Shown here: positions 15,859-19,537 of the stretch, one piece after another | Numbering within the stretch: the first letter of the stretch is position 1 | Layout: each line of letters begins with the position of its first letter | Assembly (NCBI GenBank): GCA_039026555.1 | Contig: JBCCMB010000045.1 | Location: 1 to 19,537 of the forward strand | Source of the DNA: JBCCMB01 sp039026555 | GTDB taxonomy: Bacteria; Pseudomonadota; Alphaproteobacteria; Caulobacterales; Hyphomonadaceae | Direction: 5' to 3' | DNA length: 19,537 bases | Position numbers and translations under genes: made by a program | Notes under the pieces: generated by a model | Databases searched by the model: none | What the model was told of the DNA's origin: nothing | Seen by the model: only the letters and a program-made list of their open reading frames with translations

Positions 15859-16764
15859 CTAGGCGAGGGCGGCGGCTTTCAAATCGGCTTGGGCGTCCAA
15901 GATTGCGGCGTCGATCGCAGCGTTCCACTTCTCGGCGGTTTCCGCCTCATAGGCGGCTTGCGGCAGAGTGACGGATCGCGACGCGTTCACCACGCCGCCC
16001 TCTAATCCGTTTGGACCTTTGACATAACCCGCCAAAGCCGCCCGCGCGCCGGCGCCCTGCGCGCCATAGCCTGGCGTTAGAAAGAGCGCTTCGGGCGCCG
16101 CCGACCTTAAAGCTTCGGCTTCCTCCGGACCTGTCGCGCCGGCGACAAGCATTAAGCCGGACCAAGACGTTTCGACGCCCTTCAATCGATCGATCATCGG
16201 CGCCAGCGCTTGAGCCACGCGGATGTAAAGCGGGTCTCCGTCCACAAGTCTTGCTTGAAAATCCGCCGACCCGGGATTGGAGGTCCGCGCCAAAACGGCG
16301 ACGCCCTTTCCATGCGCCTCAGCCAGGGCGATGAAAGGCTCTAGGGTCTCAACGCCCATATAGGGGTTCACCGTGATCGCATCGCACGGACAAGCCGATG
16401 TGGGTCCAAGATAGGCTTGGGCGTAGCCCACGGCGGTGGAGCCGATATCTCCGCGTTTGGCGTCCAAAATGACGATGAGCCCCGCATCGCGCGCGGCGCG
16501 GCATACATGCTCCAACGCCGCGACGCCCGCAGCGCCCCAGCGCTCAAACAAGCCGGCTTGCGGTTTCACCACAGCAGCCTTTCCGACGACGCGCTGGACA
16601 ATCGCCTCGCCCCAAAGCGCGAGCGCGCCGGGACCGTCGGGCCCGAAAATCGGCGGGAGTTTCCCAAAATGCGGATCAATGCCGACGCACAATGGGCCCA
16701 ATTCGCGCGTGGCTTGCACCAAGCGATCTGCGAAGGGGCGGATCGGAATGTTCGTTTCGCTCAT
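15859..16764 (-). CDS. pyrF: Orotidine 5'-phosphate decarboxylase, type 2
   Basis: Catalyses the last step of UMP synthesis, OMP to UMP plus CO2. The 301-residue length and sequence fit the type-2 (longer) bacterial subfamily rather than the about 230-residue common form. The catalytic motif 'ILDAKRGDIGST' carries Asp101, Lys103 and Asp106. Other blocks are 'LCVGIDPHFGKLP', 'VVKPQAGLFERWG', 'DAITVNPYMGVETLEPF' and the phosphate-binding 'LFLTPGYGAQGA'. Its ATG overlaps the stop of the upstream protease by four bases (ATGA), so the two are probably translated in a coupled way. Confidence 0.95.
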   Translation of the reverse strand: MSETNIPIRPFADRLVQATRELGPLCVGIDPHFGKLPPIFGPDGPGALALWGEAIVQRVVGKAAVVKPQAGLFERWGAAGVAALEHVCRAARDAGLIVILDAKRGDIGSTAVGYAQAYLGPTSACPCDAITVNPYMGVETLEPFIALAEAHGKGVAVLARTSNPGSADFQARLVDGDPLYIRVAQALAPMIDRLKGVETSWSGLMLVAGATGPEEAEALRSAAPEALFLTPGYGAQGAGARAALAGYVKGPNGLEGGVVNASRSVTLPQAAYEAETAEKWNAAIDAAILDAQADLKAAALA

Positions 16765-17591
16765 GCCGCCTTTTCGGCGCGACAGATCACTTTGACAACC
16801 GTCAATTCACGCCGAAGGCGATCGGCTTCGCGGCCATAACTGTCGACGGTCAACGCGCGCGCTTCGCCGTCGGCGGGCTGAAGGCCTTCGGAATTTAGAA
16901 AACTGGTCAGCGACACGGGCGCAGCCGTATAAATCCGCCCGCGGCGCGGGCTTTCAGCGACCGTGACGCCGACGACTTTTCCGTCCGCATCAAACACGGG
17001 TCCGCCGCTCATGCCGGCCAAAGTGCCCGACAGCCCGCGCGTGCGTCCCATCTCCGCCCAGGCGAGCACCGGTTCTTCATTGCGGTAGCGTCCACGCGTC
17101 ACCAAGCGCGAGCGCGCCAGCAAGCGAGACGTCGCCTCGCCCGAGCGGCCTTGCGGGAAGCCGACATGAAAGCCGGTTTCGCCGACGCGGAGATCTCCGG
17201 ACAAATCGAAAGCAAGATTGCGCGGCGCCTGGCGCGTTTCGAGGATCGCCAAATCCGCATTGCGCGCGGTGCGGACGCGCGCCACAGGTACATATCGATT
17301 GCCGCCCGTCGAAAGGCCGACTTCGGTGCAGCCGTCGACAACATGACGCGCAGTGATCCAGGTTCCTGAGCGGTCAAGCGCAAACGCGGTGCCGACGCCG
17401 TCGGTCGTCTCCCCGACTTGAACCAGGACTTCTTCTTCAAAAATGTCGGCGTCCGGGAGGAGAGGGCCCAGCTCGCCGGCGATCTCTGAGGGAGGAGGCT
17501 CTGGCGCAGATGCGTCTTTGTCGCCCACAAACAGCGCGTACAAAATCACGCTGAGGACAAGAGAAAAGACAATCCAATCGGGTATGCGCAT
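16761..17591 (-). CDS. Membrane-anchored trypsin-like serine protease
   Basis: The 276-residue protein has an N-terminal membrane anchor (about residues 7-23), a Pro/Glu-rich linker and a chymotrypsin-fold domain facing the periplasm. The triad is visible: His83 in 'WITARHVVDGC', Asp113 in 'NADLAIL' and Ser195 in 'LAGMSGGPVFD'. There is no PDZ domain, unlike DegP/HtrA proteases; a C-terminal helical stretch of about 40 residues follows the catalytic domain. The substrate is unknown. The gene follows a DUF350 gene by 50 bases and overlaps pyrF at its end. All three catalytic residues are intact, so it should be active. Confidence 0.88.
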   Translation of the reverse strand: MRIPDWIVFSLVLSVILYALFVGDKDASAPEPPPSEIAGELGPLLPDADIFEEEVLVQVGETTDGVGTAFALDRSGTWITARHVVDGCTEVGLSTGGNRYVPVARVRTARNADLAILETRQAPRNLAFDLSGDLRVGETGFHVGFPQGRSGEATSRLLARSRLVTRGRYRNEEPVLAWAEMGRTRGLSGTLAGMSGGPVFDADGKVVGVTVAESPRRGRIYTAAPVSLTSFLNSEGLQPADGEARALTVDSYGREADRLRRELTVVKVICRAEKAA

Positions 17592-17641
17592 AAGCCTGAA
17601 TTCGTCCTTCGCCCCTTTTGCCCGTGAGCGCCGTCTTTATC

Positions 17642-18073
17642 CTATAGCCGCGCCAAGTTGGGATCCCATCGCGCGGCGGCGATGATCAGCGCCGATGAGA
17701 GCTTCACGGCGATCAACAAGATCGCCGCTCCCGCTTCATCATTCTCAATGCGTTGCGGTAGGCCTCGCAGCAGAAGATCAACAATCCGAAACGCCAGAAT
17801 TTGAATCAGAAGCGCAACCACGCCCCAAATCAAGAGATCAAACAGTGATACGGAGGAGGCCAGGCACGACGCGATGGGGATCGCAAGCCCGAGAATGACG
17901 CCGGCTAAGCCCAATCCCGCTGAGGCGTTGCCCTGACGAAGAAGCTCGATCTCCTTCATCGGCGTCAGCAGGATGTAGAGAATTGATCCCACGAGCAGTA
18001 AGCCGCCCGCCGCCCCCGTATACATCAAGAAATCCGGAAACCCGGCGACAAAAGACTCAACAGCCGCGTTCAT
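17642..18073 (-). CDS. DUF350 family inner-membrane protein
   Basis: This 143-residue protein has about four membrane helices and matches the DUF350 (YjfL-type) pattern: 'GSILYILLTPMKEIELLRQGNASAGLGLAGVILGLAIPIASCLASSVSLFDLLIWGVVALLIQILAF', then 'LPQRIENDEAGAAILLIAVKLSSALIIAA'. The conserved Glu-x-Leu-x-Arg-x-Gly-Asn and the Asp-x-Leu-x-Trp-Gly motifs are both present. The family's biochemical role is not settled; in several genomes such genes accompany stress or envelope genes. GAGGGT lies upstream of the start. It precedes the protease gene by 50 bases. Confidence 0.9.
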   Translation of the reverse strand: MNAAVESFVAGFPDFLMYTGAAGGLLLVGSILYILLTPMKEIELLRQGNASAGLGLAGVILGLAIPIASCLASSVSLFDLLIWGVVALLIQILAFRIVDLLLRGLPQRIENDEAGAAILLIAVKLSSALIIAAARWDPNLARL

Positions 18074-18195
18074 CGCGTTTCTACCCTCGCATTACACCCC
18101 CGGGTGCGCATTTTCGCGCGTTCACCTATCCAACAAGGCCACGCGCGCACGTCAACCATCGCGCACACGCATAAAACGCATCGTACCGATATCTA

Positions 18196-18615
18196 TTATA
18201 TGCCGAGCGCCGCTAAGAAAGCGCCGGCCGCCGCGACGAAAGAGAGCATAAGCGTCAAACTGACGGCGAGCACGCGCTTGCCCTTCTTGTTTTCGCGCAC
18301 GCCTTTGACACGCGGACCTTTGCGCGGGGCGAGGGTCCAAATATTCGACAGGAAACCGAGCGCAGCCAGAACGTTGACCGCGAACGCGGCGAAGGTGCCG
18401 CTCAGCAGCGCTGTGGCTGCCGCAACGCCCAGAAGCGTCGCTGCGAAGGGCGCAACGGCCAGCAACACCCGCCGCATATGTCGATCCGCGCGGCCATAAT
18501 CCAGACCGTCAAAGGCTGCGTTGGCGACGATCACGGCGGCCATCCACCCGGATGCCGCCGCCCCGCCTGCGAAGCCGGCGGAAAATGCGTGAGCGATGTC
18601 CGCAAGAGAAGCCAT
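18196..18615 (-). CDS. Small membrane protein of unknown function
   Basis: The 139-residue protein is not recognised. It has an Ala-rich N-terminal half with likely membrane helices at about 8-32, 48-70 and 75-95, a basic loop ('APRKGPRVKGVRENKKGKR') and a final helix at about 113-137. The positive loop suggests its side faces the cytoplasm. There is no signal peptide or known motif. It lies 81 bases after the TPR gene and 122 bases before the DUF350 gene, all on the minus strand, so cotranscription is possible but not shown. Confidence 0.7.
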   Translation of the reverse strand: MASLADIAHAFSAGFAGGAAASGWMAAVIVANAAFDGLDYGRADRHMRRVLLAVAPFAATLLGVAAATALLSGTFAAFAVNVLAALGFLSNIWTLAPRKGPRVKGVRENKKGKRVLAVSLTLMLSFVAAAGAFLAALGI

Positions 18616-18696
18616 GCATCGCTTCTAGCGCGATTCGCGGGGCGCGGGTTCGAGCCGAGATTTTCCTCAGACACGCACAAAACAATGCGCATCTGA

Positions 18697-19537
18697 TTAT
18701 GTCTCCGTTGAGGCGTCCTTGGCGGCTTCGGCGCGCGCGTGCTCTAAGTGCGGCTGATCCGTCGGCAGCAACGTGCCGGCCGCCTGCATCGCCTCCATCC
18801 GCGCTGCAATATCCGCCCAGCTGACGCCTGCGCTTTCGAATTCGCGCAATCGCCATAGGCTGACCCAAACATCCCTTTGCCATTCGGCGTTGTCTGGATC
18901 GGCCTTTGCGAGCGTCTCTCTGATCTCGAGGCCTTTTTGAAAGCTGGAGAGCGCGGCTTTGAGATCGCCCTGGTCTCTTTGTACGTCCCCGATCTTGTTA
19001 TGCGAGACCGATAGATCCCTTTGCCATTCGGCGTTGTCTGGATCGGCCTCTGCGAGCGTCTCTCTGATCTCGAGGTCTTTTTGAAAGCTGGTGAGCGCGG
19101 CTTTGAGATCACCCTGGGCGGTTTGTACGTTTCCGACATCGTCAAAGATGACCGAGCGGTCGCGGTCGTTCGCGGCGTTTGACCCCGCGGTCTTTAGGAC
19201 AGAGAGGGCGGCGTTGAGGCCGTCGCCATGGGTCTGTTCCAGGCGGGCGAGATAGATCAGCGCCCAGACATCGGACGTGTCGAGCTTGGCCGCTTCGCGA
19301 TACGCGCCGAGCGAGCGTGATGGCGCGCTGACATAGGTCAATCGGCCGAGGCGGCGATAATCTTCAGAGTCTTCTCGCGCCATGTCTGCGCGCATCGCCG
19401 CACGCTGGGCGAGGGAGTTTTCGAACGCTTTTGTCGCACGCTCGAACTCCGCAAGCGCGTCGACAGTGTTGTTCTCTCTGAGCGCGTCCAACGCCGCAAT
19501 CGCTTCCTGACGTGCGGGCGCAAAGGCGCCGCGATCA
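18697..19537 (-). CDS. TPR-repeat protein, C-terminal part (5' end outside window)
   Basis: The frame is open to the window edge and includes 'FAPARQEAIAALDALRE' before the first in-frame start-like codon (TTG, 19491), so this is the C-terminal portion, about 280 residues, of a longer protein. It holds tetratricopeptide-like helices: 'EDYRRLGRLTYVSAPSRSLGAYREAA', 'VWALIYLARLEQTHGDGLNAALSVL', and two near-identical 48-residue units of the type 'GDLKAALSSFQKGLEIRE'...'ADPDNAEWQRD'. TPR arrays mediate protein-protein contact. Similar units occur C-terminal to TIR, caspase or other effector domains in alphaproteobacteria, but any such domain here would be off the window. No function can be given. 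Confidence 0.85.
   Translation of the reverse strand, partial: DRGAFAPARQEAIAALDALRENNTVDALAEFERATKAFENSLAQRAAMRADMAREDSEDYRRLGRLTYVSAPSRSLGAYREAAKLDTSDVWALIYLARLEQTHGDGLNAALSVLKTAGSNAANDRDRSVIFDDVGNVQTAQGDLKAALTSFQKDLEIRETLAEADPDNAEWQRDLSVSHNKIGDVQRDQGDLKAALSSFQKGLEIRETLAKADPDNAEWQRDVWVSLWRLREFESAGVSWADIAARMEAMQAAGTLLPTDQPHLEHARAEAAKDASTET
18826..19113 (-). repeat. Two tandem 144-bp repeat units inside the TPR gene
   Basis: Units 19113-18970 and 18969-18826 each encode 48 residues beginning GDLKAAL. The first 99 bases of each differ at only four positions, while the last third has diverged. In-frame length means copies can be gained or lost without breaking the gene. The high nucleotide identity, including silent sites, points to recent duplication or gene conversion. 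Confidence 0.9.

Noticed and set aside
18625..18665. GGGTTCGAGCC resembling a tRNA T-arm between the TPR and membrane-protein genes
   Set aside because: The flanking five-base stem does not pair and no acceptor, D or anticodon arms can be drawn.

Overview
The window is a gene-dense stretch of an alphaproteobacterial chromosome. The evidence is a DivL-type tyrosine 'histidine kinase', a full CtrA-type promoter box next to a GANTC site, an F1 ATP synthase operon (atpHAGDC) without the Fo genes, a type-2 OMP decarboxylase, and tandem TPR units of the 'ADPDNAEWQRD' kind. DivL plus CtrA suggests the Caulobacterales / Parvularculales / Hyphomonadaceae part of the class; the species cannot be named from sequence alone.

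Plus strand, 1-6947. The 3' part of ahcY (S-adenosylhomocysteine hydrolase) comes first. A phosphomannomutase/phosphoglucomutase and ugd (UDP-glucose 6-dehydrogenase) follow. Overlapping the ugd stop is the wreck of a UDP-glucuronate decarboxylase (UXS) gene with one frameshift and two internal deletions. This strand segment thus once carried a route from sugar phosphate to UDP-glucose, UDP-glucuronate and UDP-xylose, and the last step is now dead here. Next is divL, whose upstream region carries a perfect TTAA-N7-TTAAC box.

Plus strand, 7178-13212. The F1 operon runs atpH, atpA, two small membrane-protein genes of unknown role, atpG, atpD, atpC, with a CBU_0592-type membrane protein closely behind. 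The two extra genes between atpA and atpG are the main oddity of the operon.

Plus strand, 13319-15413. A small secreted protein of unknown function, a hydroxymethylglutaryl-CoA lyase and an Lrp/AsnC-family regulator.

Minus strand, 19537-15516. A TPR protein (cut by the window end), an unrecognised membrane protein, a DUF350 membrane protein, a membrane-anchored trypsin-like protease, pyrF (its start overlaps the protease stop), and then a 26-codon small ORF in the 445-base gap between lrp and pyrF. That small ORF has a Shine-Dalgarno region complementary to 17 consecutive bases at the 3' end of 16S rRNA, and a terminator hairpin behind it. No tRNA, rRNA, CRISPR, insertion sequence or phage gene was seen. 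The strongest candidates for a second look are the small ORF, the CtrA box at divL, the split ATP synthase operon and the UXS pseudogene.
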